This document shows positions 16,160-22,554 of a stretch of 22,554 nt of DNA, one piece after another. Below the pieces are notes generated by a model, which saw only the letters and a list, made by a program, of their open reading frames with translations, did not search any database and was not told the DNA's origin. Location of the stretch: IMG/VR virus record IMGVR_UViG_3300000477_000015, positions 1,092-23,645 of that record. The stretch is one strand, 5' to 3'. Each line of letters begins with the position of its first letter. Position 1 is the stretch's first letter. The translations under genes and the position numbers were made by a program. The stretch comes from a virus.

Positions 16160-16971
16160 CTATTGTGCTCCTACAGTTTTCTTTCCTTGTGCCCATTTCT
16201 TATGTTTTCTTTTCATTTCCTTAGTCAATTTATCCTTTTCTTCTTGACTAAGATGGTCATAGGACTTTGGATCTTGAAATAAAGGAAGTTCCTGTTGTCC
16301 TTGTTGTCTATTGGCTTCACCGTGATGTGACTGTTTTAGATTTTTAATCTTTTTACTTAAATCAACTCCTTGTAATGCAGCATAAAAACAATAATCATTG
16401 TATTTTTCACTTTGTATATGCTCATACATGAGTTGAATTTGTCCTAAATGTAATCCTCCTTCATAATATCGTTTATAATATACATGTTGTAAGGAATACT
16501 GTGGATAATGCTGTAAAATCGTTAAAATTACCTCTTCAAAGGCTGCTTCTGGTTTTGAAGGGCTTGCTGCATCTGAGCTTCCCCCATCAATCCCGCTGCT
16601 CTGTTGAAGAGGTTCTTGAAGTTTTTTATGAAGCCCTCATAATTCACTTCAAAAACAGCGTTTGCAATTTCATAAATTTGATTGTTAGTCATTTCATCAA
16701 AGGAAGGACGTTCTTCTTCATCTACAGCATATTCAAGAATTACCTGAAGATTTTCTGTAATCAAATTTTCCATAAATCCAATAGCTTCCTCATTTGTCTT
16801 AAAATCAGAAACACTGGAAAGTTCATCAATAGAATTAATAAGACGATTTGCTAATTGGAATTGATCATTCGCAGAGAGAGGATAAACTTTGATTGTGCGT
16901 AATTCTCTTGTCCCAATATCAATTTCTTTGATTTCAGGATTCAATTTCTTCTTTGTTGTGTTCTGAGCCAT
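16160..16971 (-). CDS. GT-type tail assembly chaperone fusion made by minus-1 frameshift (270 aa)
   Basis: The minus-1 frame relative to the G-like gene is open without interruption from 16636 to its stop at 16160. Slippage at A AAA AAC (16621-16627) joins the first 117 codons of the G-like frame to 153 codons of this frame, giving about 270 residues. The joint would read FIKN-LQEPLQQSS. The added T-like part has a Gln/Tyr-rich segment (TILQHYPQYSLQHVYY), then a hydrophilic basic end (KRKHKKWAQGKK). The layout matches gpG/gpGT of lambda: two overlapping frames immediately before the tape measure gene, which the long form binds during tail assembly. An internal ATG at 16429 could be taken for a separate 89-residue gene, but it has no good binding site and the frame upstream of it is open into the overlap. 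Confidence 0.85.
16528..16971 (-). CDS. G-like tail assembly chaperone (147 aa)
   Basis: This is the short, unshifted product. It is acidic and mostly helical, with segments such as LSANDQFQLANRLINSI and NNQIYEIANAVFEVNYEGFIKN, which resemble tail assembly chaperones with a domain of the type seen in bacterial 'tail assembly chaperone' families. It has a strong AAGGAG site 7 bases before ATG 16971 and follows the terminator of the tube gene. The frameshift site lies 30 codons before its stop. Lambda gpG is of comparable size (140 residues). Confidence 0.85.
   Translation of the reverse strand: MAQNTTKKKLNPEIKEIDIGTRELRTIKVYPLSANDQFQLANRLINSIDELSSVSDFKTNEEAIGFMENLITENLQVILEYAVDEEERPSFDEMTNNQIYEIANAVFEVNYEGFIKNFKNLFNRAAGLMGEAQMQQALQNQKQPLKR
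16621..16627 (-). promoter_or_regulatory. Slippery heptamer A AAA AAC for minus-1 ribosomal frameshift
   Basis: On the coding strand the G-like frame reads ATA AAA AAC, so the heptamer is in the correct phase (X XXY YYZ). The minus-1 frame has a stop just upstream (16637-16639) and is open from there to 16160. No strong stem-loop is obvious directly 3' of the site; a weak GC-richer region follows at 16580-16600. Confidence 0.85.
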
Positions 16972-17043
16972 TTCACTTTCTCCTTAATATTTTGAGATTA
17001 AAAAATTCCTTAAAAAGGATTGATGCTTTCCTCTAAACAAGGA

Positions 17044-17111
17044 CTAATAAAAAAATAAAAAAATTTAATAGTTATGTCAAACTCCCCAATCAATTAAGAA
17101 AGGGGAGTTTG
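17044..17111 (-). terminator. Hairpin terminator after the tail tube gene
   Basis: CAAACTCCCC (17078-17087) and GGGGAGTTTG (17102-17111) form a perfect 10-base-pair stem with a 14-base loop, starting 9 bases after the stop of the tube gene. On the coding strand it is followed, after about 10 bases, by a long T-rich tract (17044-17068). The gap before the T tract makes it not fully canonical. It would limit transcription from the highly expressed tube gene into the chaperone and tape measure genes. A small TCCTT/AAGGA hairpin with a following T run lies at 17000-17019. Confidence 0.7.
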
Positions 17112-17120
17112 AGTTAGTGA

Positions 17121-17750
17121 TTAAGAAGTTTCACTTGATCCAAAATAGATTCGTCCAAGAGGAGCAGAATCCCAAGCATCATTTCCACCTTCAACACCAG
17201 AATCAGCACGTTTAGCTTCAAACGTAATTGGGACATTGGCGTTATCAGTTTCATTGAAACTCAGTTCCACACTACTTGTAACCTGTGCTCTCGGAAAGAT
17301 AATATACATGTGATCCGTCTGATTAGGATATGTATATATAGCTTCCATACGAACATAAGAAGGAAGTTTAATAGAACCAAGTTCAATTTCATCTTTTTCA
17401 CCTTCGTCAGCATCAACAGAGTGAGGATAATTTTCATCATCTGCATCAATACCACGAGCAATAGCCAAGTTCCTAAGAGAAAGTTCCTTAAACTCACACT
17501 CAAGAGCAGCAGTTTCACTCAAAGGAATTGTCAAATCCTCAAGCTGCGGAAAACCAGAAAGCAAACGCCAATACTCAATTTCACTGGTAAAGTTAGTGGA
17601 ATTCAATGCTCCCAAAGACTTTTCATTTTCATCAAGAATCTGATCTCTTTCTGAAATATTATCAGAAGAAGATCCTACAAGAATTTTCGCAAGTCCCAGA
17701 GCTACCGTAGAGGTATTTCTGGTAACTGGACCACTTCTAGTAATTGCCAT
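17121..17750 (-). CDS. Major tail tube protein (209 aa)
   Basis: The protein is placed directly before the assembly chaperones and tape measure, as major tail proteins are. It is acidic and rich in short beta strands (SSVELSFNETDN, VPITFEAKRADSG), with a start MAITRSGPVTRNTSTVALGLAKILVGS typical of tube subunits that report each region of lumen contact. It ends GRIYFGSSETS. It has the best binding site in the window (AGGAGG, 8 bases before ATG 17750), a candidate promoter upstream and a hairpin terminator behind, all in line with the high copy number of a tube subunit. Codons are more often C-ending than in minor tail genes. The assignment is by position and character rather than a single motif. 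Confidence 0.85.
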   Translation of the reverse strand: MAITRSGPVTRNTSTVALGLAKILVGSSSDNISERDQILDENEKSLGALNSTNFTSEIEYWRLLSGFPQLEDLTIPLSETAALECEFKELSLRNLAIARGIDADDENYPHSVDADEGEKDEIELGSIKLPSYVRMEAIYTYPNQTDHMYIIFPRAQVTSSVELSFNETDNANVPITFEAKRADSGVEGGNDAWDSAPLGRIYFGSSETS

Positions 17751-17791
17751 AATTAAATCCTCCTATGACTTTCACTTTTTTATTTAGGTTA

Positions 17792-17821
17792 TTAATAATT
17801 CAACTTCGTACTTTTTCACAA
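17792..17821 (-). promoter_or_regulatory. Candidate promoter for the tail tube gene
   Basis: In the 80-base gap upstream of the tube gene the coding strand has TTGTGA (17816-17821) and TATTAA (17792-17797) separated by 18 bases, a fair match to a sigma-70-type promoter. AT-rich DNA gives many such matches by chance, so this rests mainly on its place before a strongly translated gene. Confidence 0.3.
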
Positions 17822-17830
17822 TGAACTGGA

Positions 17831-18040
17831 TTATGAAGGAAAAAAATTTATAATATTTTCATGACGACAATTTTGACGAAAGCACTTAATTTTTATTGAT
17901 CCAAAAACCTCAAGATCAACTACATTATCACCATCAGCACTTCTTCCAAATCTAAAAACAAAAGTACCGTTTGGTTTTCTTTTTAATAATTTTTTACCAC
18001 AACTTTGACAACTTATCCATGAATAATCTGTTACTACCAC
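17831..18040 (-). CDS. Small Com-like zinc-ribbon protein (about 69 aa)
   Basis: A CQSC knuckle near the N-terminus and KCFRQNC near the C-terminus (C-x2-C and C-x4-C) with the context IKIKC...CRHENIINF resemble the Com zinc-ribbon family of Mu-like phages, where Com activates translation of mom. Between the pairs lies a basic, beta-like stretch (KRKPNGTFVFRFGRS). The frame is open to a TTG at 18064. I prefer GTG 18040, which overlaps the stop of the tail terminator gene and has GGGG 6 bases upstream. The gene is placed between tail terminator and tube genes, where no such regulator is expected. A nucleic-acid-binding regulator or a structural zinc protein are both possible. Confidence 0.65.
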   Translation of the reverse strand: MVVTDYSWISCQSCGKKLLKRKPNGTFVFRFGRSADGDNVVDLEVFGSIKIKCFRQNCRHENIINFFPS

Positions 18041-18480
18041 ACTGTACCCCACTTTAAGAAACAAGTAACAGCAGACATTCTTGATTGATCCCTAGCAAAA
18101 GAAGTATCCTCTTGTGGAAGAAACTGAATTTTCATTGCTCCTATCTTCTTCCAAGGATGACTGTCAGTATCATATAAATCAATAAATCCAGGAAACATAA
18201 CTTCAATTATTTTGTCTCTCACTTGAGCATTTTTTATTCCTTCTGGATCTTTAATCGTAAATGTATAAAGACTTAAAGTACATTGGCTTACATGACGATT
18301 ATTAATTCCTCCTAAAGCAATAGAAATCCAAGCTCCATCAGAATCTTTAACTCCAGGATCACTTGTAATTATCCTATCAAAATACAGAGGATATTCTGTT
18401 ATATTATCAACAAAAAATTTCTTTACTGATCGTCTTATATTTAATTCTTTTACAGTAGGATCAAGCATAGTGGAACTCAC
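18034..18480 (-). CDS. Probable tail terminator protein (148 aa)
   Basis: The size and place (after the gp10-like gene, before the tube gene) fit the tail terminator that caps the tube and joins it to the head. The N-terminal helix (TVKELNIRRSVKKFFVDNI) is followed by strands (WISIALGGI, QCTLSLYTFTI) and a second helix (KNAQVRDKIIEVMF), an order typical of the gpU/gp17-type fold, and it ends in a strand (MSAVTCFLKWGTVW). The start GTG 18480 overlaps the previous stop (GTGA), indicating coupling; ATG 18468 is an alternative start. The family call is inference from order and predicted strand pattern. Confidence 0.65.
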   Translation of the reverse strand: MSSTMLDPTVKELNIRRSVKKFFVDNITEYPLYFDRIITSDPGVKDSDGAWISIALGGINNRHVSQCTLSLYTFTIKDPEGIKNAQVRDKIIEVMFPGFIDLYDTDSHPWKKIGAMKIQFLPQEDTSFARDQSRMSAVTCFLKWGTVW

Positions 18481-18686
18481 ATTTTATGTACTGTCTGAGA
18501 AAATTCTTTAAGAATAGGATAAAATTTTTCATTTAAAAACTTTTCAGCTTCAATCATTTCTGGTTCTTTTTCACCATCAAATTCTATTTGAGCATGATCT
18601 AATAAATTTTTCAACATAAGTAATTGCTCTGCTGAAAATTCAATAGTAACCCAAATGTCTCTTTTTTCTATATTTATAATACGCAT
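18477..18686 (-). CDS. Hypothetical protein (69 aa)
   Basis: This small acidic protein is not recognised. It contains an amphipathic helix (SAEQLLMLKNLLDHAQIEF) and a second helix (MIEAEKFLNEKFYPILKEF). It has an AAGGAT site 5 bases before ATG 18686 and overlaps the next gene by 4 bases. It lies in the head-tail joining block and is presumably expressed with it. No function can be given. Confidence 0.6.
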   Translation of the reverse strand: MRIINIEKRDIWVTIEFSAEQLLMLKNLLDHAQIEFDGEKEPEMIEAEKFLNEKFYPILKEFSQTVHKM

Positions 18687-18703
18687 AATTATCCTTAAGA
18701 TAT

Positions 18704-19693
18704 TTATCCTGTTCCAAGACCCATTCTAATTCCAGAAACTCCAGTCATTCTTCGTGACATTTGTTTTAAAGTTTGCCATCTTTGATCTTCAGCATTCCAA
18801 AATCTACGCACTCTTTTAATTATTTTTTCATCTCCCTGAACTAATTGATTTATAACCTCCTGATTCTCTTCTACAATTCCAGGAACTCTATCTCTCATAG
18901 CGCCAGGTAAATGTTTGGGTTTAGGAGCAGCTAAAGGACGTACTGTTCCTGAATAATCAATATCAGGAATATCATCAGCTTCTTCCATCATTCTTGCTTC
19001 CTCTCTCGCAAAAAACGCTTCTTCTGCACTCATTGTATCATCATCTTCTCTTGAAAAAGTAAATGGATTACCATCAATATCTCTAGCAGGATATTCCCAA
19101 TGATTTGCTAATTCACGTAAAATTGTATTTAATCCATTTACAACAGGAGCAGCTACATCTACTGATTTATCATTAACCCAACTTTGAAATCCCATTGCAA
19201 AAATAGGTCTTGGAGGTTGCAACACATTATATCTAGCACTTCCAAATTCAAGTATTTTTGCATAAGTAGCAATATTGGTAATTGTACCTATTTGTAAACC
19301 TGTCACATATAAATTATCGGGAATTCCTACAGCAAATCTTCCTCCTCCCATATCAAGAGCACGAATAGAATTAACCATTGTTTCTGTAGCAATTCCAATA
19401 TGCGGTCTTAATGTCACTCCATCCCAATACTCTGGTCTATTTTTTTTATATTCCCAATAATCAGACAAAGCAGGAACTTGAAAAGCAAAACTTTGTCCCC
19501 ATATATATTGCCGTAAATAATCAGCTAAACTATTAGCAGCAGTTCTATTAAGCGCATGCCCTCCTTCTTCTCCAACCCAATATCTTGCATGACGACTAAT
19601 CTTATCAAGAGTATGTCCTGTTGCTCTTGCTGCTCTGGATAATTTCTGAAGTTCTCTATATCCAACAGTCATGACAGACGCATATCTAGCCAC
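18704..19693 (-). CDS. HK97 gp10-like neck / tail completion protein (329 aa)
   Basis: The central segment ATYAKILEFGSARYNVLQPPRPIF has the layout of HK97 gp10-type tail-component proteins (YA...LEFG...PPRPF). The N-terminal part is basic and helical (RELQKLSRAARATGHTLDKISRHAR). The protein is longer than usual for the family: after residue about 190 it has an acidic linker (SREDDDTMSAEEAFFAREEARMM is part of it) and a basic end (KRVRRFWNAEDQRW). The start is GTG 19693 with GGAG 6 bases upstream, overlapping the previous gene by 8 bases. The family acts at the joint between the head connector and the tail. Confidence 0.7.
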   Translation of the reverse strand: MARYASVMTVGYRELQKLSRAARATGHTLDKISRHARYWVGEEGGHALNRTAANSLADYLRQYIWGQSFAFQVPALSDYWEYKKNRPEYWDGVTLRPHIGIATETMVNSIRALDMGGGRFAVGIPDNLYVTGLQIGTITNIATYAKILEFGSARYNVLQPPRPIFAMGFQSWVNDKSVDVAAPVVNGLNTILRELANHWEYPARDIDGNPFTFSREDDDTMSAEEAFFAREEARMMEEADDIPDIDYSGTVRPLAAPKPKHLPGAMRDRVPGIVEENQEVINQLVQGDEKIIKRVRRFWNAEDQRWQTLKQMSRRMTGVSGIRMGLGTG

Positions 19694-20306
19694 TGAAAGC
19701 TCCTAACTGACAAAAATGTACTCCAGTTAATCGAGTAGATTCAACTAATTCAACAGTCCAAGGATTAGGATCAATATCAACAGTTATTTTATCTCCTGTT
19801 TTTATATCAATAAATTTTGACACAATAAAAAGTTTTTTCATCTCAGGAAATCTTCCATAATCTTCATCTCTTATATTCTGACGTTCAATTGGATAGGTAA
19901 AAAGGCTATGATGAGCTTCATAAATATTATTCCATTCATCAACTAATTCGTAATTTTTATTTCTTTCTCTTTCCTTACGCTGCAACCAAAACTTTGAATT
20001 GCATTTATAAAGAAAACTTTCTTTCGTAATAGCAAAACCTTCAAAATATTCACTCACCATACTTGCTATTAAATAAAATGTATTATCAGCAAGTATATTA
20101 AGCACAAATCCAGGCTTAGCTTCTGTATCATGAGGAAATGAACTGATAACTTCGTATTCATTTTCATAAGGTCTTCTACTTTGCCAATCACGTTCTGGAT
20201 CAATTTTAGTAGAAAACCATTCTTCAGTTTCATAATTATAGATAGAAACAGGTTCACCTACTTCTTCTATAACTAAACGAATGTCATTTCCTAAAACATT
20301 ACTCAT
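19686..20306 (-). CDS. Probable head-closure / stopper protein (206 aa)
   Basis: I chose ATG 20306 (MSNVLGND) because it overlaps the stop of the previous gene (ATGAGTAA), as in other gene pairs of this window; the frame is open to an ATG at 20327, where the AAGG would touch the start codon. The end (FIDIKTGDKITVDIDPNPWTVELVES, written here in part) has the beta-barrel pattern of head-closure proteins, and the place between adaptor and gp10-like gene fits. The protein is longer than typical stoppers and carries a charged helix (FWLQRKERERNKNYELVDEW). The assignment is inference. Confidence 0.6.
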   Translation of the reverse strand: MSNVLGNDIRLVIEEVGEPVSIYNYETEEWFSTKIDPERDWQSRRPYENEYEVISSFPHDTEAKPGFVLNILADNTFYLIASMVSEYFEGFAITKESFLYKCNSKFWLQRKERERNKNYELVDEWNNIYEAHHSLFTYPIERQNIRDEDYGRFPEMKKLFIVSKFIDIKTGDKITVDIDPNPWTVELVESTRLTGVHFCQLGAFSG

Positions 20307-20727
20307 GCTTAAAATACCTATGCACATCCTTAGTTATGTCATTTCCAAAACTGTCATAAACAAATCCGCTTTCAATATACATAGTCAAAGAACTGCTCAA
20401 GGCAAGATCATCAAGCATATCCTCGAACTCTTTATCCATTTCTTGAATAAGAGCATGATAATGATTAAATCTGTGGTTTAAAGCAAGTTGTTTATAACGG
20501 AAACGATGTGCTGATTGAATGCGTAATATATCAAGGGCATGTCGTTTTCCACGCTTTAATGCCCATATTTTCTTAGTTGGATCACTAATAGGAAATTTAT
20601 ATCCTAATTCATTGACCGCCTGAAGGGCGGAAAACTCCAGCCCCTCAGGAGTCAATAAATCAGAGGACAACCCTAGTGATAGTTGAATTTTTTCAATCAA
20701 TTCAAATTCATCTTCAATGGGTTCCAT
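20299..20727 (-). CDS. Probable head-tail adaptor protein (142 aa)
   Basis: The mostly helical protein has a basic central helix pair (LKRGKRHALDILRIQSAHRF, then QLALNHRFNHYHALIQEMDKEF), a pattern seen in adaptors that bind the portal ring, and it follows the capsid gene block. It has GGAG 6 bases before ATG 20727, located in the last codons of the preceding gene. Residues about 25-40 (TPEGLEFSALQAVNELG) are encoded by a GC-rich imperfect palindrome (20619-20649) that stands out from the AT-rich surroundings. The family call is inference from order and helical pattern. Confidence 0.6.
   Translation of the reverse strand: MEPIEDEFELIEKIQLSLGLSSDLLTPEGLEFSALQAVNELGYKFPISDPTKKIWALKRGKRHALDILRIQSAHRFRYKQLALNHRFNHYHALIQEMDKEFEDMLDDLALSSSLTMYIESGFVYDSFGNDITKDVHRYFKHE
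20619..20649. repeat. GC-rich imperfect palindrome inside the adaptor gene
   Basis: CCTGAAGGGC (20619-20628) pairs with GCCCCTCAGG (20640-20649) around an 11-base loop; on the coding-strand RNA the single mismatch becomes a G-U pair, so the stem is 10 base pairs. A smaller hairpin CCGCC/GGCGG (20616-20630) overlaps it. Confidence 0.6.
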
Positions 20728-20730
20728 TTG

Positions 20731-21048
20731 TTACTCCATAGTCTTTTTTGAAGTAGGAGCCCTTCTCCTGGTTGTCTTCGGTTTGGTTTCTTCTTCAGTT
20801 TCAGTTGTCTTTTCCTCTGTCTCAACAACATCTTCCTCAGTATCAATAGTGGTCATTTCACTTTTTATCTGGGGTTTTGTTTTTTTATCATATTGGAGAA
20901 CACGAACAACTGACGATTTTTCCTTTTCTGCTTCTACTTGAACTTCAGAAGGAATTCCCCGAGGGGAGTCCACTGAGTAAACTCCCTTCGGGATTTTTCC
21001 TGTCTTAGTCCTGAGTGTATAAAGCAATTCAACTTTTCTTATACTCAT
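20731..21048 (-). CDS. Small acidic, threonine/glutamate-rich protein after the capsid gene (105 aa)
   Basis: The family is not recognised. Residues 1-60 look folded (VELLYTLRTKTGKIPKGVY). Residues about 64-93 are low complexity, rich in Thr and Glu (TTIDTEEDVVETEEKTTETE), and the end is basic (KTTRRRAPTSKK). Small proteins at this place are often head-tail joining or capsid-linked proteins; the disordered tail suggests a flexible partner-binding end. It has AAGGAG about 10 bases before ATG 21048 and its last codons supply the binding site of the adaptor gene. A GC-rich hairpin lies in the first third. Confidence 0.65.
   Translation of the reverse strand: MSIRKVELLYTLRTKTGKIPKGVYSVDSPRGIPSEVQVEAEKEKSSVVRVLQYDKKTKPQIKSEMTTIDTEEDVVETEEKTTETEEETKPKTTRRRAPTSKKTME
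20959..20991. repeat. GC-rich hairpin inside the 105-residue gene
   Basis: CCGAGGGGAGT (20959-20969) pairs with ACTCCCTTCGG (20981-20991) around an 11-base loop. On plus-strand RNA the stem is 11 base pairs with one G-U and is followed by GATTTTT, so it could act as a terminator for antisense transcription; on the mRNA side it has one A-C mismatch and no T run. Confidence 0.6.
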
Positions 21049-21072
21049 TATAAGACTGCTCCTTTTTCAGAT

Positions 21073-22320
21073 TTACGATCCACTATCTTCCTCAAACACC
21101 TTGAAGGTCATAATAGCATTAGGCCAGTACATAACAGGCAGACCCTTATTCTGAATTCTCATCCAGAGACCATCAGGATCCCATTCATCCTTGGTATCGC
21201 CGTACATACCCCAATTACGATTAAGACCAAAAGGAGCTTCCATAAACTCAGCAATAGTTTCTCCTTCAACAGAACTGGAGAAAAACATCAGCTTATCGTC
21301 ACAAGCAAACTTCTTTCTGAGAGAAATACGACCCTTTCCTTTGCCAATAGAAGTATTAACTTCATCAGCAAAATTCAGAGTATTATTTGCATAGTTGACG
21401 CTGGTTATTTCAGCTTCCTCATATTCAAACATAGTACCCATGTTATAAATACGGCAAGGACCAGGGCAGAAATCAGTAGCATCTTCAACTGTAACAGATG
21501 TGCTCGATCCACCGGTAATATCACCGGTTGTCCAAGATGAAATATCAAAAAATTCATCATAAACAATCAGGTTACCGAGACCCATCAAGTTCGCAAAAAC
21601 ACGCTGAGGATCACGATACAGGTCACCTTCACCAAAATGGGACTTCTTCAACAGATCCTGAAGATGCTCATCAAACATCCACCAAGAAAGCATATCACTG
21701 GTAATGACAGCGTACTCAGGTTCACGTCCAAGTTCATCCACATACTCCTTACGAAAATCAAATACGTCTTTCAAAGGAGTAGCAGAGCTTCCCTTACTTC
21801 CATCAGCCTTCTTCCAATAATCATCTCCAGATAAAGACTGAATGTTCTGAGAAGGAACATTGTAATTCACAGTGAACTTACTCCCACCCTTAATCTGATA
21901 AGAGAACTTATGATTAAAGAGCATTTGAGAAATCATCCACTCTTTCCTGCGATCACAACGAGCACGAAGCCGCTGAATCCTGCGAGCAGTTTGCTTCTCA
22001 GCAGTATAATAAGTCTGTTCAGTTAGAGGTTCACGCAGATTGTTCAGAATTACTTCATCCAGGAAAGTTTTTTCTTTCCAGTATGCAGCAACCGCAGAAC
22101 CTTCACTATAAAACTGATCATCTCCGACATTGGGAGCAGGAGAGCCAGGAGCAACAAAAGGAGTCATTCCTACGCTTCCATACTCAACCATCCATCGAAT
22201 TGTATCAGAATCAGCCCTATCTGTAGGAAACAAATTCACAAAAAGCAGATTCTCTTGACGAGGGAGCTTTTGTATGAATTTATTCAGAGTTTCCAATCTA
22301 AGAATTCCAGCACCTTTCAT
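21073..22320 (-). CDS. Major capsid protein, gpE family (415 aa)
   Basis: The N-terminal half has the features of the lambda gpE-type capsid family: PFVAPGSPAP near residue 55, LREPLTEQ, and a long basic helix (RRIQRLRARCDRRKEWMISQM) leading to a strand region (NHKFSYQIKGGSKFTVNYN). The end (EAPFGLNRNWGMYGDTKDEWDPDGLWMRIQNKGLPVMYWPNAIM, in part) also fits. The protein is longer than usual: residues about 258-326 (SVTVEDATDF, EYEEAEITSVN, NTLNFADE) form an apparent beta domain inserted before LRKKFACDDKLMFFSSS. It has a strong AGGGGGTG binding site, and C-ending codons are frequent, in line with very high expression. It builds the icosahedral shell. Confidence 0.9.
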   Translation of the reverse strand: MKGAGILRLETLNKFIQKLPRQENLLFVNLFPTDRADSDTIRWMVEYGSVGMTPFVAPGSPAPNVGDDQFYSEGSAVAAYWKEKTFLDEVILNNLREPLTEQTYYTAEKQTARRIQRLRARCDRRKEWMISQMLFNHKFSYQIKGGSKFTVNYNVPSQNIQSLSGDDYWKKADGSKGSSATPLKDVFDFRKEYVDELGREPEYAVITSDMLSWWMFDEHLQDLLKKSHFGEGDLYRDPQRVFANLMGLGNLIVYDEFFDISSWTTGDITGGSSTSVTVEDATDFCPGPCRIYNMGTMFEYEEAEITSVNYANNTLNFADEVNTSIGKGKGRISLRKKFACDDKLMFFSSSVEGETIAEFMEAPFGLNRNWGMYGDTKDEWDPDGLWMRIQNKGLPVMYWPNAIMTFKVFEEDSGS

Positions 22321-22334
22321 AATTCACACCCCCT

Positions 22335-22554
22335 TTACTTTATAACGTAAAAAATGCCATCTTCGTGAGCATTTAGATTACTACGTGCAGAGCTGTCCAT
22401 TCCAATTACAGAGTCTTTGTAAAGAACAGCGTTACCAACAACAACAGAAGTCAAAGCACCTTCAACTTCATCTGCTTCCTCAGCCATTCCAGTATCAGTT
22501 TCCTGATCCAGAACATAATAGTTTCCATCCTGACGATGCTTAATGTAGGCATCA
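22335..22554 (-). CDS. Probable capsid cement/decoration protein (C-terminal part)
   Basis: The 5' end lies outside the window; 72 residues are visible. Features are GNYYVLDQETDTGMAEEADE, then VVVGNAVLYKDSVIGMDSS and a glycine-containing end (EDGIFYVIK). Small beta-rich proteins of this kind (head decoration gpD-like or DUF2190-like cement proteins) stand just before the gpE-type capsid gene in many phages. The end is only 14 bases from the capsid start codon, so both are on one transcript. Confidence 0.6.
   Translation of the reverse strand, partial: DAYIKHRQDGNYYVLDQETDTGMAEEADEVEGALTSVVVGNAVLYKDSVIGMDSSARSNLNAHEDGIFYVIK

Noticed and set aside
16160-16429. An independent 89-residue gene starting at ATG 16429
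   Set aside because: The frame is open far upstream into the G-like gene and a correctly phased A AAA AAC is present, so it is better read as the end of the GT fusion.
16578-16585. GGGGGAAG as the frameshift site
   Set aside because: In the G-like frame it reads ATG GGG GAA, so only the GGG codon can re-pair after a minus-1 slip; A AAA AAC upstream fits both codons.
18040-18064. TTG 18064 as start of the zinc-ribbon gene
   Set aside because: There is no binding site before it, while GTG 18040 has GGGG at good spacing and overlaps the previous stop; it cannot be fully excluded.
20307-20327. ATG 20327 as start of the head-closure gene
   Set aside because: The AAGG directly touches this ATG, leaving no spacer; ATG 20306 overlaps the upstream stop as in other pairs here.
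1-22554. CRISPR arrays, tRNA or rRNA genes, insertion sequences, integrase, attachment sites, lysis genes
   Set aside because: No regular spaced repeats, tRNA-like cloverleaf, transposase or integrase motif was seen; nearly the whole window is structural coding sequence.

Overview
The window is a late structural module of a tailed double-stranded DNA phage or prophage with a non-contractile (siphovirus-like) tail. Every credible gene lies on the minus strand, so transcription runs from high to low coordinates. There is a tail tube and a tape measure but no sheath or contractile baseplate gene. The DNA is AT-rich and TGA is used as a stop, so the standard bacterial code fits. The host cannot be named from the sequence. 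The hub and tail-tip families resemble those of gene transfer agents and of D3112/DMS3-like or lambda-like phages, which argues weakly for a Gram-negative host.

Head and connector (22554 to about 17831): the end of a probable capsid cement protein, a gpE-family major capsid protein carrying an apparent extra beta domain, a small acidic protein, a probable head-tail adaptor, a probable head-closure protein, an HK97 gp10-like neck/tail-completion protein, a 69-residue protein of unknown role, a probable tail terminator, and a small Com-like zinc-ribbon protein.

Tail tube and assembly (17830 to 10223): a major tail tube gene with its own candidate promoter and a strong hairpin terminator; a G/GT tail-assembly chaperone pair joined by a textbook A AAA AAC minus-1 ribosomal frameshift site; and a 1978-residue tape measure protein whose coiled-coil part contains a 254-residue tandem duplication. 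At roughly 0.15 nm per residue the tail would be close to 300 nm long.

Tail tip (10223 to 1): a distal-tail-like protein, a four-cysteine DUF2163/BR0599 hub protein, two small conserved proteins, and then the most unusual part of the window. The central tail-tip protein, normally a single polypeptide in related phages, is split here into two genes (called A and B) and is present twice. Copy 1 is A1 (6689-7633) plus B1 (4811-6676). Copy 2 is A2 (4295-4801) and B2 (47-2236), separated by two unrecognised genes (413 and 196 residues). A small beta-sandwich module (X) that forms the C-terminus of A1 is missing from A2 and reappears, without its own start codon, in the open frame just upstream of B2. 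B2 also carries a propeller-like extension related to the 413-residue protein. The A/B boundary therefore looks like an insertion point for receptor-binding or decoration domains, and the phage may carry two different tail-tip fibres.
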